Shown here piece after piece: positions 46,331 to 54,830 of a DNA stretch of 64,000 bases (positions are counted from its first letter, which is position 1; each line of letters opens with the position of its first letter). This stretch comes from Marinomonas balearica (GTDB taxonomy: Bacteria > Pseudomonadota > Gammaproteobacteria > Pseudomonadales > Marinomonadaceae). Position numbers and translations under genes: made by a program. The DNA is taken from assembly GCF_004362145.1 (NCBI RefSeq), contig NZ_SNXC01000017.1, forward strand, positions 3,022-67,021, given 5' to 3'. Under the pieces are notes generated by a model, which worked only from the letters and a program-made list of their open reading frames with translations, was not told the origin of the DNA and searched no databases.

Positions 46331-47350
46331 CTATTTCAGTAGCCACTCATTCCAGCTTTTAGCAATATCTGGGCCATGCTCAGCCCAATATTTATAATCT
46401 AGAGACACCTGATCATCAGCGTAAGTTGTTGGCATAAATGCCATTAAGTCTTCACTGATCATAGAATCGCTTTCTTTGTTGATCGGAGAAAATGCCGTTA
46501 ATTCAGCAAAATCTGCCTGACCTTGTGCGCTGGTGGAGTAGGCTAAAAATTTCATTGCAGCATCTTTGTTTTTAGCGCCTTTTGGAATGACTAGGAAATC
46601 AGACATTACAAGGTTTTGTTCCCAGCTCACGCCTACTGGTATGCCGTCTTCTTGCAGGGCAAACATACGACCGTTCCAGAATTGTCCCATTGACACTTCG
46701 CCTGAGGCTAGCAACTGCTGAGATTGAGCACCGCCACCCCACCAAATAATGTCTTTTTTGATGGTATCAAGCTTTTTGAACGCACGATCTAGATCAAGAG
46801 GGTATAGATCGGATTCGGAAACACCATCAGCAAGTAAGGCTAACTCGATTACGCCAGGGCTTGGCCATTTGTAAAGTGCTCGCTTGCCGGGGAAGGTTTC
46901 AGTATCGAACAATGCTGACCATCCCGCTGGTTGACCTGAAATTTTGCCCATGTTGTACGCGAGTACGAATGAGAAATAGAAGGAGCCGATACCGTAATCG
47001 GATACGAATCTAGGGTCGATATTTGATTTATCGATAATGGAGAAATCAAGCGGTTCAAGTAGGCCTTCTTTCGCTGCACGGTAGGCGAAATCAACTTCTA
47101 CGTCGACTATGTCCCACTGAACGTTGCCACTTTCTACCATGGCTTTTAGTTTGCCGTAGTCTGTTGGACCGTCTTGAATGACTTTGATGCCTGTTTTACC
47201 TGTGAAAGGGGTTGCCCAAGCTTCTTTTTGAGCGTCTTGTGTAGAGCCGCCCCAACTGACAAAGTTTACGGATTCTTGTGCATAACCTTGAGTAACGCCT
47301 GCGCAGCATGCTGCGGCAATGATCGCTCCTCGTATTGTGTTCATCATCAT
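46331..47350 (-). CDS. ABC importer binding protein (PotD/F-like)
   Basis: 339 residues from the ATG at 47350, preceded by AAGGAACAGAAC; earlier in-frame Met codons up to 47404 lack a site. The signal peptide ends near GYAQ. The mature part (VNFVSWGGSTQDAQKEAW, VQWDIVDVEVDF) is typical of family 1 binding proteins for polyamines and related cations. It is the first gene of the operon whose promoter contains the ATGGTATACCAT operator, so import is induced together with the flavin monooxygenase operon. Ligand unknown. Confidence 0.92.
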   Translation of the reverse strand: MMMNTIRGAIIAAACCAGVTQGYAQESVNFVSWGGSTQDAQKEAWATPFTGKTGIKVIQDGPTDYGKLKAMVESGNVQWDIVDVEVDFAYRAAKEGLLEPLDFSIIDKSNIDPRFVSDYGIGSFYFSFVLAYNMGKISGQPAGWSALFDTETFPGKRALYKWPSPGVIELALLADGVSESDLYPLDLDRAFKKLDTIKKDIIWWGGGAQSQQLLASGEVSMGQFWNGRMFALQEDGIPVGVSWEQNLVMSDFLVIPKGAKNKDAAMKFLAYSTSAQGQADFAELTAFSPINKESDSMISEDLMAFMPTTYADDQVSLDYKYWAEHGPDIAKSWNEWLLK

Positions 47351-47483
47351 GTTCTGTTCCTTTTGTGCTTTTAAATAGTTTTTGGTTTGAAACAATTGAT
47401 GCAATGGTTGTTGCCACTGGATACATGATTATTAGCACTCTTATTGGTGTTTTTAGTTGAGTGAAAAATAACCTTGAAGTTCC

Positions 47484-47511
47484 ATAATATGGTATACCAT
47501 TTTTTATGCAA
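47484..47511 (-). promoter_or_regulatory. Promoter of the PotDBCA-like importer operon
   Basis: On the minus strand, TTGCAT (47511-47506), a 16-bp spacer and TATTAT (47489-47484). The GntR-type palindrome lies inside the spacer, so a bound regulator would block RNA polymerase. Confidence 0.7.
47489..47500. promoter_or_regulatory. GntR-type operator, importer side
   Basis: ATGGTATACCAT is a perfect 12-bp palindrome of the TGGTxxACCA type bound by FadR-subfamily GntR proteins. The same 12 bp recur at 49299-49310. Confidence 0.8.
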
Positions 47512-47582
47512 GTACTGATGTGGTTTTTTTTATGTACTTAAATTTCATTGATCAAAGTATTTTCGATCGTGTTAGAAAATTG

Positions 47583-47616
47583 GGAAAAAGAGGGGGCTCG
47601 ATGATCGTTCATCGAG
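47583..47616 (-). terminator. Rho-independent terminator after the DUF1330 gene
   Basis: GCTCGATGA and TCATCGAGC form a 9-bp stem around a 4-nt loop; on the minus strand it is followed by CCCCCTCTTTTT. It ends the CMD-DUF1330 transcript before the importer operon. Confidence 0.8.
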
Positions 47617-47698
47617 CAGTAACACAGTAGCGTGCCATTTAAGTGAGCACGGTTGATGGTGAACGGACAAATGTTATTTGCCCAATGTTGGGCGGAAT

Positions 47699-47992
47699 TT
47701 ACGCGAGTCCCTTCATAATAAGAATATGGGCGTGAGAGCAATCTTTTCTGTGCTCTCTTGCGGCTTGATACTCAGGAGACTGGTAACAGGCTAACGCTGT
47801 TTCGTAGGTATCAAATTCAAATACAACGGCACGATCAGGTGCAGAATCAAACCCTTCAATAACGGTAACGTTTTCACCTCTTGATAGCATTTTTGCACCG
47901 TATTTTTTTAGCGCATCTGGCGCTAAAGCGAGGTAATCTTGATATTGATCTTGGTTATGAACATCAACAAAAGCGATCCAATATCCTTTCAT
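47699..47992 (-). CDS. DUF1330-family protein
   Basis: 97 residues with the compact ferredoxin-like pattern of DUF1330 (KGYWIAFVDVHNQDQYQDYLA ... VVFEFDTYETALACYQSPEYQ). Members are small dimeric alpha-beta barrels near oxygenases; no reaction is assigned. It follows the CMD gene by 15 bp and is the last gene before a terminator. It probably belongs to the GntR regulon by context. Confidence 0.88.
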   Translation of the reverse strand: MKGYWIAFVDVHNQDQYQDYLALAPDALKKYGAKMLSRGENVTVIEGFDSAPDRAVVFEFDTYETALACYQSPEYQAAREHRKDCSHAHILIMKGLA

Positions 47993-48007
47993 AAAATCAC
48001 ACCTCTT

Positions 48008-48406
48008 TTATTCTGAATCCTTTGCGGCTAACAGCCCACGTTCAGTAAGAATTGGTCGAGCGAGTCGGAAACACTCTACTCCTTGAGGAACCCCGCAGTA
48101 GATGGCGATGCTATGAATGATCGCGCGAATTTCTTCAAGAGAGACGCCATTATTGATGGCTCCATTAAGGTGGAGTTCCCATTCTTCCATCTTTCCAAGC
48201 GCAGCTATCATGGTTAGATTCATCATAGAGCGTGTTTTCGGCTCAATGGCATCGTCACCCCAACCGAATCCCCAGCACCACTCTGTCATTGCTTCTTGAA
48301 AAGGGCGATTAAAGTCATCTGCTTTTGCAAGATTGTTTTCAACGTATTCCGCACCTAAAGTCGATTTACGTTGTTCCAAGCCTAGTTCAAATCGTTCTTT
48401 GTTCAT
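48008..48406 (-). CDS. Carboxymuconolactone decarboxylase (CMD)-family protein
   Basis: 132 residues. The fold pattern (FQEAMTEWCWGFGWGDDAIEPKTRSMMNLTMIAALGKMEEWELHLNGAINNGVSLEEIRAIIHSIAIYCGVPQGVECFRLA) is the CMD/AhpD helical bundle. It lacks the CxxC of peroxidases, so it more likely acts as a lactone decarboxylase-like or isomerase-like enzyme. It is followed closely by DUF1330. Substrate unknown. Confidence 0.85.
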   Translation of the reverse strand: MNKERFELGLEQRKSTLGAEYVENNLAKADDFNRPFQEAMTEWCWGFGWGDDAIEPKTRSMMNLTMIAALGKMEEWELHLNGAINNGVSLEEIRAIIHSIAIYCGVPQGVECFRLARPILTERGLLAAKDSE

Positions 48407-48429
48407 CTGTTACCTCATAGTGATTGAAA

Positions 48430-48448
48430 GAGGCTGAAAATCAGCCTC
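48430..48448 (-). terminator. Weak terminator-like hairpin between gntR and the CMD gene
   Basis: GAGGCTGA and TCAGCCTC form an 8-bp stem around AAA (plus strand). The T-run on the minus strand is short (TTTC), so read-through from gntR is possible. Confidence 0.45.
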
Positions 48449-48537
48449 CGTTGTTTTCATCTCATTAGAGAAAGTAGCGATCAAGTCGAGAGGGTTTAAG
48501 CGGTTGAGTGTATCTTTATCTCGCTTTTTTCATCGGC

Positions 48538-49203
48538 TTAACCTTTTTGACCGTTCTGATCAAGATGAGTGGTTATTTCGTATGCTTCCTTTAAGTGTCT
48601 AGCGCAGATATCGCCTGCTTTTTTTGCGTTCTTTTCTTCCATCGCTTTTACAATGTCGTAAAGGTCTTTAGGTCCTGACTTTTTACGACCACTTGTGCTG
48701 AGAGTTAACCCTCGCAATCTTGATATTCTAGAATTTAGCTGCGCGACGAGATCCCAAGAAACATGTCGTTCGGCGGTTTTAAAGATGAGCTCGTAAAACT
48801 CTGTTGTCAGTACAAGCCCTGTTTTTATGTCATCTTTTTCAAGCGAAGATGCAATTTCTTTTTGCAGTTGGTACAGAGTATCGATAACGTCTTTCGAGGC
48901 TTTCTCACAACAGGCTGTCACTGCTGAACATTCAAGAAGAGCACGGATTTCGTATATTTCTTTTATTTCGTCTTCGCTCAGGGATGCGACGACAAAACCA
49001 GAATTAGGAATGCCAACCACGAGCCGTTCGCTTTCTAAGTGCCGGATGCATTCTCTTACGACGGTTCGGCTCACTCCCATTGTTTCACACAAATTGCGTT
49101 CAACTAGTCGGGCTCCTGGTTTTAGCACATTCCCGGTAATTGCGTCCCTTAAAGATTCTAAGGCATTTTCTTTGAGTGTTTTCGGGCGCTCGACCTTTAA
49201 CAT
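48538..49203 (-). CDS. GntR-family regulator, FadR (FCD) subfamily
   Basis: 221 residues. N-terminal winged helix (LRDAITGNVLKPGARLVERNLCETMGVSRTVVRECIRHLESERLV) and a C-terminal FCD ligand domain. It is divergent from the AA_synth-hydrolase-monooxygenase operon. Identical ATGGTATACCAT palindromes lie at its own divergent promoter and at the importer promoter, so the two sites together suggest a local autoregulated repressor. The effector is probably the imported compound or an intermediate. Confidence 0.93.
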   Translation of the reverse strand: MLKVERPKTLKENALESLRDAITGNVLKPGARLVERNLCETMGVSRTVVRECIRHLESERLVVGIPNSGFVVASLSEDEIKEIYEIRALLECSAVTACCEKASKDVIDTLYQLQKEIASSLEKDDIKTGLVLTTEFYELIFKTAERHVSWDLVAQLNSRISRLRGLTLSTSGRKKSGPKDLYDIVKAMEEKNAKKAGDICARHLKEAYEITTHLDQNGQKG

Positions 49204-49260
49204 TCGACTTTTCCTTCCTCAATACAAATCAATAGTAGAGCGATTTTAGCACATTTATGA

Positions 49261-49289
49261 TTGCACAATATTAGATAGTATGTTTATGT
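49261..49289 (+). promoter_or_regulatory. Promoter of the AA_synth-to-ALDH operon
   Basis: TTGCAC (49261-49266), a 17-bp spacer and TTATGT (49284-49289). The operator palindrome starts 10 bp after the -10 box. The leader to the first ATG is about 150 nt. Confidence 0.55.
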
Positions 49290-49298
49290 TTCCATATT

Positions 49299-49310
49299 AT
49301 GGTATACCAT
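49299..49310. promoter_or_regulatory. GntR-type operator, monooxygenase side
   Basis: ATGGTATACCAT, identical to 47489-47500. Both copies are preceded by TTCCATA(A/T)T, so the conserved stretch is about 21 bp with a single central difference. Confidence 0.82.
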
Positions 49311-49452
49311 ATGACATCGTGACTGTGTTGTCACTCTTTGTCTTTAGTGCGTTTGTCTTTATCGCACGCTTAACTTCTCACGAAGTTCGAGGCTGCATAA
49401 CGATAAAGAGGTCATTGATACACCGACAAAATACAACTGTTAGGAATTGAGT

Positions 49453-50052
49453 ATGAGTTTAGAAATTCGAAAAATAGTGAGCTTTGAAGAAGAAACTTTC
49501 ATTGAGGGTTTTAAAGAAGCAGAGAAGCCTCTGCGTATGTTTGCAGTTGCTGCTGTTGTAAAAAACCCGTGGGCAGGTCAATACGTTGAAGATTTGCGCC
49601 CTGTTGTACGAGATTACGGCCCACAACTGGGTGAACTGCTAACGAACAAAATCTGCGAGTTGGCGGGTGGCGCTGAAAACATAGAAGCATTTGGTAAAGC
49701 GGCAGTCGTTGGGTTAAACGGCGAAATTGAACACGCCTCCGCACTGATTCACACCTTACATTTCGGAAATTTCTATCGTGAAGCGGTAGAGGCTAAGTCA
49801 TTCTTGTCGTTTACCAATACTCGTGGGCCGGCAAATGCGCCTATTTCTGTTCCAATGATGGATAAAAACGATGGGGGACGCCGCTCTCATTACTTAACAC
49901 TGCAATTCAATATTAATGATGCGCCGTGTGCCGATGAAATCGTCGTTGTTTTAGGCGGCTCTTCGGGCGGTCGTCCTCATCATAGAATCGGTGATCGCTA
50001 TCAAGAGCTTAAGGAGTTGGGACATGACATTGAAAATCCCGCAGCGGTCTAA
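49453..50052 (+). CDS. AA_synth (PF06684/DUF1185) family protein
   Basis: 199 residues from the ATG at 49453; a TTG at 49447 is also in frame. The family pattern is clear (RMFAVAAVVKNPWAGQYVEDLRPVVRDYG, GKAAVVGLNGEIEHASALIHTLHFG, VLGGSSGGRPHHRIGDRYQE). Solved members have a Bacillus chorismate-mutase-like fold and are only loosely linked to amino acid metabolism. It is the first gene of the rightward operon and overlaps the start of the hydrolase gene. Reaction unknown. Confidence 0.88.
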   Translation: MSLEIRKIVSFEEETFIEGFKEAEKPLRMFAVAAVVKNPWAGQYVEDLRPVVRDYGPQLGELLTNKICELAGGAENIEAFGKAAVVGLNGEIEHASALIHTLHFGNFYREAVEAKSFLSFTNTRGPANAPISVPMMDKNDGGRRSHYLTLQFNINDAPCADEIVVVLGGSSGGRPHHRIGDRYQELKELGHDIENPAAV

Positions 50053-50839
50053 GTCCATTACAGGACTGTCGTATGTGACATTAGGGCAAGGTGATCCACT
50101 TGTCCTAATTCATGGTGTGGGGTTGAAGTTGGAAGCTTGGTTCCGACAATTGGACGTTTTAGCTGAGCAATTCACCGTGTACCTGGTCGATATGCCAGGA
50201 CACGGAGAAAGTGAATTGATGCCTGAGTGCACGTCGATTTCAGCCTACACAGATGTGATTGCTAAATGGATTGAGTGCGACATCCAAGCGCCTGTTGTAA
50301 TTGCAGGGCACTCTATGGGGTCAATGATTGCGTTAAATTTTGGTATTCGAAACACACAAAGTTGTCGAGGTATCATCGCAATGAACTCAGTGTATCAGCG
50401 TTCAGAAGCTGCAAAGCGCGCAGTTTATGAGCGAGTTCAAGAAATAAAACAAGACATCGACAGTTTGGATGTCACTGCACCGGTAAAACGCTGGTTTGAT
50501 TTCCCTCTTGAGGGAGAAAGCAAAATAAACGCTGAACTTTGTGCTCAATGGTTGAGTCAGGCCAACCTAGACGGTTATAGCCAAGCGTATGAAATATTTT
50601 GTATGAATGATGGCCCGTTAGACACCGATCTTGAAAATCTAGCCTTGCCAACTCTTTTTATAACTGGCGAAGGAGATCCAAATTCTTCTCCCTTAATGTC
50701 GTCTCGAATGGCCCAGTTGTGCCCGAGCGGGCAAGTTTATGTTGTTGAGCAAGCTCGCCACATGGCTCCAATGACCCATTCAGATGAAATAAACCCATTA
50801 GTGATCGAATTCTCTAAGCGCTGTTTTAATTCAGCATAG
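50024..50839 (+). CDS. Alpha/beta-fold hydrolase
   Basis: 271 residues from the ATG at 50024 with AAGGAGTTGGG upstream; it overlaps the previous gene by 29 bp. The catalytic triad is visible: Ser in GHSMGS (about residue 98), Asp in ITGEGDP (about 220), His in QARHMAP (about 247). Oxyanion region LIHGVGL. In related flavin-monooxygenase pathways (Rut, pyridine cleavage) such a hydrolase opens an ester, amide or enamine made by oxygenation. Substrate unknown. Confidence 0.88.
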   Translation: MTLKIPQRSKSITGLSYVTLGQGDPLVLIHGVGLKLEAWFRQLDVLAEQFTVYLVDMPGHGESELMPECTSISAYTDVIAKWIECDIQAPVVIAGHSMGSMIALNFGIRNTQSCRGIIAMNSVYQRSEAAKRAVYERVQEIKQDIDSLDVTAPVKRWFDFPLEGESKINAELCAQWLSQANLDGYSQAYEIFCMNDGPLDTDLENLALPTLFITGEGDPNSSPLMSSRMAQLCPSGQVYVVEQARHMAPMTHSDEINPLVIEFSKRCFNSA

Positions 50840-50848
50840 GAGGTTTTT

Positions 50849-51757
50849 ATGAGTGATTTTGATGTACGCGAATTACGTAATGCTTTCGGATCGTTTTTAA
50901 CGGGCGTAACGATTGTTACCGCCGTCAGTAAAAGTGGCGAAAAAGTCGGTTTTACTGCGAATTCTTTTACCTCTGTTTCTATGGATCCGCCATTATTGTT
51001 GGTGTGCCCTGCAACGAGGTTATCAAGCTATGATATCTTTGAGTCGTGTGATCATTTTGCCGTAAGTATATTGGCCGAAGATCAGCAAGACGCATCCAAT
51101 ATTTTTGCAGGTTCAAAAGGCGATCGTTTTGCTCAAGTCGCGTGGCACGAAGATGAGTTTGGCTCTCCATTGATAGACGGAGCGGTTACGCATTTTTCGT
51201 GTTCTTCATTCCAAAAAGTGCCTGCTGGCGATCATTTGCTTCTTATTGGTGAAGTAAAAGGGTTCTCAAGTTCTGAGAAATTTGGATTAGGCTACGCGAA
51301 AGGCGGGTATTTCAGCCTAGGGATGGAGCACAAAGCGGAAGAACATACTGACGCGGCTATCGCTCAAGTCGGAAGCTTAGTGGAATATCAAGATGCTCTA
51401 TTACTCAAAAAAACCTCTGAAGGATATAGCTTGCCAGAAACATCCATGGCAGCGGGGCGCTCTTCACAATCCTCATTAAAAGAATACTTCCATTCGATCG
51501 GGATCAGTGCCGAGGTAGGTCAGGTTTTCTCCGTATATGAAAAAAGCCAAACTGGCAGTTTTAGTGCCTACTACCGAGCCGAAGCAAATTCAAAATGCGA
51601 TGTTGCAGAGTGCGAATTTGTGTCATTTGACGCGTTAAGTGGCGTTACTTTTGCTTCTTCAGACATCGCGTCGATGGTGTCGCGCTATGTAGAAGAAAAA
51701 CAAAATGGCGTATTTCGTTTGTATATTGGTAATGAAAAAGAAGGAGAGGTGCGATGA
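50849..51757 (+). CDS. Flavin reductase with C-terminal extension
   Basis: 302 residues. The first ~165 are a flavin-reductase-like FMN domain (LRNAFGSFLTGVTIVTAV, GFTANSFTSVSMDPPLLLVCP). The last ~130 (from EYQDALLLKKTSEGYSLPE) are an added domain not present in RutF-type reductases; its KTSEGYSLPETSMAAGRSSQSSLKEYF start recalls a Nudix-like or regulatory fold, but I could not assign it. It supplies reduced flavin to the LLM monooxygenase, whose start overlaps by 4 bp (ATGA). Confidence 0.85.
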   Translation: MSDFDVRELRNAFGSFLTGVTIVTAVSKSGEKVGFTANSFTSVSMDPPLLLVCPATRLSSYDIFESCDHFAVSILAEDQQDASNIFAGSKGDRFAQVAWHEDEFGSPLIDGAVTHFSCSSFQKVPAGDHLLLIGEVKGFSSSEKFGLGYAKGGYFSLGMEHKAEEHTDAAIAQVGSLVEYQDALLLKKTSEGYSLPETSMAAGRSSQSSLKEYFHSIGISAEVGQVFSVYEKSQTGSFSAYYRAEANSKCDVAECEFVSFDALSGVTFASSDIASMVSRYVEEKQNGVFRLYIGNEKEGEVR

Positions 51758-52788
51758 AATTTTCACTTTTTGCTCATATGGAGCGTGTTGACGAACATCA
51801 GCGTCAGCAAGATTTATATGATGAGTTTATTTCGTTGTGCCAAATAGCTGACGAAGGTGGTATGAGCACCATCTGGACGGGTGAGCACCATGGAATGGAT
51901 TTTACCATTGCTCCCAATCCTTTCTTAAACCTGATTGACCTATCACACCGCACTAAGAATGTACGTCTTGGAACGGGAACGGTCGTTGCTCCGTATTGGA
52001 ACCCGATAAAGCTTGCTGGAGAAGCTGCGATGACGGATATCGTGACGGGGGGACGGCTAGAGCTTGGTATCGCTCGTGGTGCTTATTCGTTTGAATATGA
52101 ACGCATGGTTCAAGGGGGCATTGATGCATGGGAGGCCGGCGAACGCCTCCGTGAAATGGTGCCAGCGATAAAAGGTTTATGGAAAGGAAATCACACACAG
52201 GACAGCAAGCACTACCAATTTCCTAAAACGACTTCGGCTCCTAAACCGCTTACCGAAGATGGTCCGCCAATTTGGGTCGCTGCGCGCGATATTAACAGTC
52301 ATGAATTTGCTCTCAGTAACCACTGTAATGTACAAGTAACCCCCCTTTGGCAAGGTCTGGATGAAGTCGAGACCCTAATAGCTAAGTACAATGAGGCGTG
52401 TAATAAATTCGATCGTCGTACCAAAATCATGATTTTACAACATGCTTATGTTGCAAATGACGAGTCCGAGTTAGATCGTGCCGCAGCGAAATTACATGAA
52501 TTTTATTGTTATTTTGGTGCATGGTTTAAAAATGAAAGACCCATCAATCATGGTCTGATTGAGTCTTTAACAAAAGACGAAATTGAAAATCATCCTTTCT
52601 ATAAGAAAGAAGCTATCCGCAAAGACTTAATGATTGGTACTTCAAAGCAAATTATTGAGCGTTTGAAGCATTATGAAGATCTAGGATACGATGAGTTCTC
52701 ATACTGGTCCGACTCCGGTATGAGCCGTAGCGAGAAAGAAATCTCATTGCGCCGATTCATTGATGAAGTCATGCCTGCATTCAGTTAA
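51754..52788 (+). CDS. LLM-class flavin-dependent monooxygenase
   Basis: 344 residues of the luciferase-like TIM-barrel family: MKFSLFAHMERVDEHQRQQDLYDEFISLCQIADEGGMSTIWTGEHHG at the N-terminus, VRLGTGTVVAPYWNPIKLAGEAAMTDIVTGGRLELGIARG in the middle. It uses reduced FMN from the coupled reductase and molecular oxygen to oxygenate a substrate. Upstream hydrolase and downstream ALDH suggest oxygenation, hydrolysis and aldehyde oxidation in series. Confidence 0.92.
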   Translation: MKFSLFAHMERVDEHQRQQDLYDEFISLCQIADEGGMSTIWTGEHHGMDFTIAPNPFLNLIDLSHRTKNVRLGTGTVVAPYWNPIKLAGEAAMTDIVTGGRLELGIARGAYSFEYERMVQGGIDAWEAGERLREMVPAIKGLWKGNHTQDSKHYQFPKTTSAPKPLTEDGPPIWVAARDINSHEFALSNHCNVQVTPLWQGLDEVETLIAKYNEACNKFDRRTKIMILQHAYVANDESELDRAAAKLHEFYCYFGAWFKNERPINHGLIESLTKDEIENHPFYKKEAIRKDLMIGTSKQIIERLKHYEDLGYDEFSYWSDSGMSRSEKEISLRRFIDEVMPAFS

Positions 52789-52798
52789 GGAGTAATTT

Positions 52799-54289
52799 AT
52801 GTCGGAGCAAAACTATCCTCATTATCCGTTGCTAATCGACGGGGAATGGGTGCAGGGAAAAGAAGGTAGGGTATTTGATTCCATTAACCCTGCCACAGGG
52901 CAGAAATGGGCAACATTTGCTTGTGCTGAAGTAGACGATGTCGATCGTGCTGTAAAAGCGGCGCGTCGCGTATTGTCTCAATCTAACTGGGGTGGATTAA
53001 CGCAAACCCAGCGAGGAGCCTTGCTGTATAAATTGGCTGATCTATTGGAACAGCATTCGCAAACGCTTGGGGAGATTGAAACGACCGACAGCGGCAAACT
53101 GGCAGCCGAAACCATGTCTCAAGCGAAGTATGTTGCAAATTACTATCGTTATTATGCTGGGCTTGCTGACAAAATCGAAGGGCAAACATTGCCAATTGAT
53201 AAGCCAGATATGCATGTGTTTACCAAGCCGGAACCCATTGGAGTGGTCGCCGCGGTTGTCCCGTGGAATGCTCAAATGTTTCTTACCGCGACGAAACTGG
53301 CTCCAGCATTGGCTGCGGGTTGCTCTGTGGTGATAAAGGCATCAGAAGTCGCCCCCGCTGCGATTTTAGAATTTGCTAAACTAATCGGCGAAGCAGGTTT
53401 TCCGGATGGTGTTGTGTCGGTTATTACGGGAGATGCCGAAGGCTGTGCGATTCCTTTAACATCCCATCCAGATATCGACAGATTGGCGTTTACCGGAGGG
53501 CCGGAAACCGCAAAACATGTGGTTCGTAATACGGCGAATAATTTTGCGGTCACATCGCTTGAACTGGGCGGGAAGTCTCCAATTTTAGTGTTTGATGATG
53601 CGGATTTAGAAAGCGCAACAAACGGCATTATCGCCGGTAACTTTGGAGCCTCGGGTCAGTCTTGTGTCGCAGGATCTCGCGTTTACGTACAAAGGCCACT
53701 TTATGACAAAATCATCGCCTTATTGCTGGAAAAAACCAAGCAAATTGTAGTAGGTAACCCGCTTGATTCAGCAACGCATATTGGGCCTTTGTGTACTATG
53801 GCTCAAATTGAGTGCATTGAATCCACCCTTGTGAAAGCGAAGGAGCAAGGTGCCAAAATATTAAGCGGTGGCCAGCGACTGTCAGACCTTGGATCCGAAC
53901 ATTATTTTGAACCGACGATTGTTGAGTGTCCCACCGACGATATTGAAACCCTAAAAGTTGAAATGTTTGGCCCCGTTCTGTCTATTGCTTGTTTTGACTC
54001 CGAGGAAGAGGCAATTGTGCTAGCCAACGATTCTCAATTTGGACTAGGATCTGGCCTTTTTACGGAAAACTTGTCCAGAGCTATGCGAGTGTCGCAAAAA
54101 ATTCAGTCCGGTATTTGTTGGGTAAATACGTATCGAGCGGTTTCGCCTATTGCTCCTTTCGGTGGAGTGAATCAATCAGGGTATGGGCGAGAAGCCGGGA
54201 TACAGGCTATTCAAGATTATATTCGTATACGAACGACTTGGATCAGTACTTCCAGTGAGCCGATGGGAAATCCATTTGTGATGCGTTAA
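52799..54289 (+). CDS. NAD(P)-dependent aldehyde dehydrogenase
   Basis: 496 residues with all ALDH motifs: VVPWNAQMF, LELGGKSP with the base Glu (about residue 260), GQSCVAGSR with the catalytic Cys (about 294), EMFGPVL. It lies 10 bp after the LLM gene and before a terminator, the last gene of the GntR-controlled operon. It probably oxidises the aldehyde made by this pathway, for example a semialdehyde. Confidence 0.93.
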   Translation: MSEQNYPHYPLLIDGEWVQGKEGRVFDSINPATGQKWATFACAEVDDVDRAVKAARRVLSQSNWGGLTQTQRGALLYKLADLLEQHSQTLGEIETTDSGKLAAETMSQAKYVANYYRYYAGLADKIEGQTLPIDKPDMHVFTKPEPIGVVAAVVPWNAQMFLTATKLAPALAAGCSVVIKASEVAPAAILEFAKLIGEAGFPDGVVSVITGDAEGCAIPLTSHPDIDRLAFTGGPETAKHVVRNTANNFAVTSLELGGKSPILVFDDADLESATNGIIAGNFGASGQSCVAGSRVYVQRPLYDKIIALLLEKTKQIVVGNPLDSATHIGPLCTMAQIECIESTLVKAKEQGAKILSGGQRLSDLGSEHYFEPTIVECPTDDIETLKVEMFGPVLSIACFDSEEEAIVLANDSQFGLGSGLFTENLSRAMRVSQKIQSGICWVNTYRAVSPIAPFGGVNQSGYGREAGIQAIQDYIRIRTTWISTSSEPMGNPFVMR

Positions 54290-54318
54290 TGGTGGTCTAA
54301 CAGGGTGTTGCTCGTAAG

Positions 54319-54353
54319 AATGCACTTTCTTTATAGGGAGGTGCATTTTTTTT
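54319..54353 (+). terminator. Rho-independent terminator of the ALDH operon
   Basis: AATGCAC and GTGCATT pair across a 14-nt loop, followed by about eight T. Confidence 0.85.
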
Positions 54354-54381
54354 CGTCGTCAGTTTAATAAGGTGAGAAAAA

Positions 54382-54403
54382 ATAATCTATTACCTAAGAT
54401 TAT
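54382..54403. repeat. Inverted repeat upstream of the small ORF
   Basis: ATAATCT and AGATTAT, 8 bp apart. A second one (ATATCTT-ATC-AAGATAT) lies at 54464-54480. Both are AT-rich and may be regulatory. Confidence 0.5.
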
Positions 54404-54518
54404 ATCGTTTGTTATGCTAATTGCTTGTCGATATTATGCCTCTTAATGACAACGAGAGCAGATATATCTTATCAAGATATGATCGTCTCCAATCAAATTC
54501 ACCATATTGGAGCCACAA

Positions 54519-54728
54519 ATGAATTTAAATAACGACTATTACCTAGCTAAACCAAAATCAAATGCTCATGTATCTGATATTGAGCTAGACTTTTTTCATG
54601 CTCAACTAGAAGCTCATTTGTTGTTCGCAAAGTGGATTAAAGCGGGAATCCGCAAGATCGTTAAGTGTGTTGTAAGTCTTTCAAAAGCGTCTTTAACGAT
54701 CCGCCCTGTTCAGTTCGCTAAACGCTAA
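54519..54728 (+). CDS. Small protein of unknown function
   Basis: 69 residues from the ATG at 54519, which has GGAG seven bases upstream; an earlier start at 54507 is less likely. The N-terminal half is acidic and the C-terminal half is basic and amphipathic (LLFAKWIKAGIRKIVKCVVSLSKAS). It has some resemblance to DUF1127-like small proteins, but not their signature. Its gene is preceded by two inverted repeats and stands alone. I do not recognise it. Confidence 0.55.
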   Translation: MNLNNDYYLAKPKSNAHVSDIELDFFHAQLEAHLLFAKWIKAGIRKIVKCVVSLSKASLTIRPVQFAKR

Positions 54729-54830
54729 ACACAACATATTCATTTACCCCTTTAAATGTATATGGAACATGGATGTTCACCCTAAATTTTTCTTTTCGAT
54801 TCTTTTCTTTTTCTTATCTCGCTTTATCTT

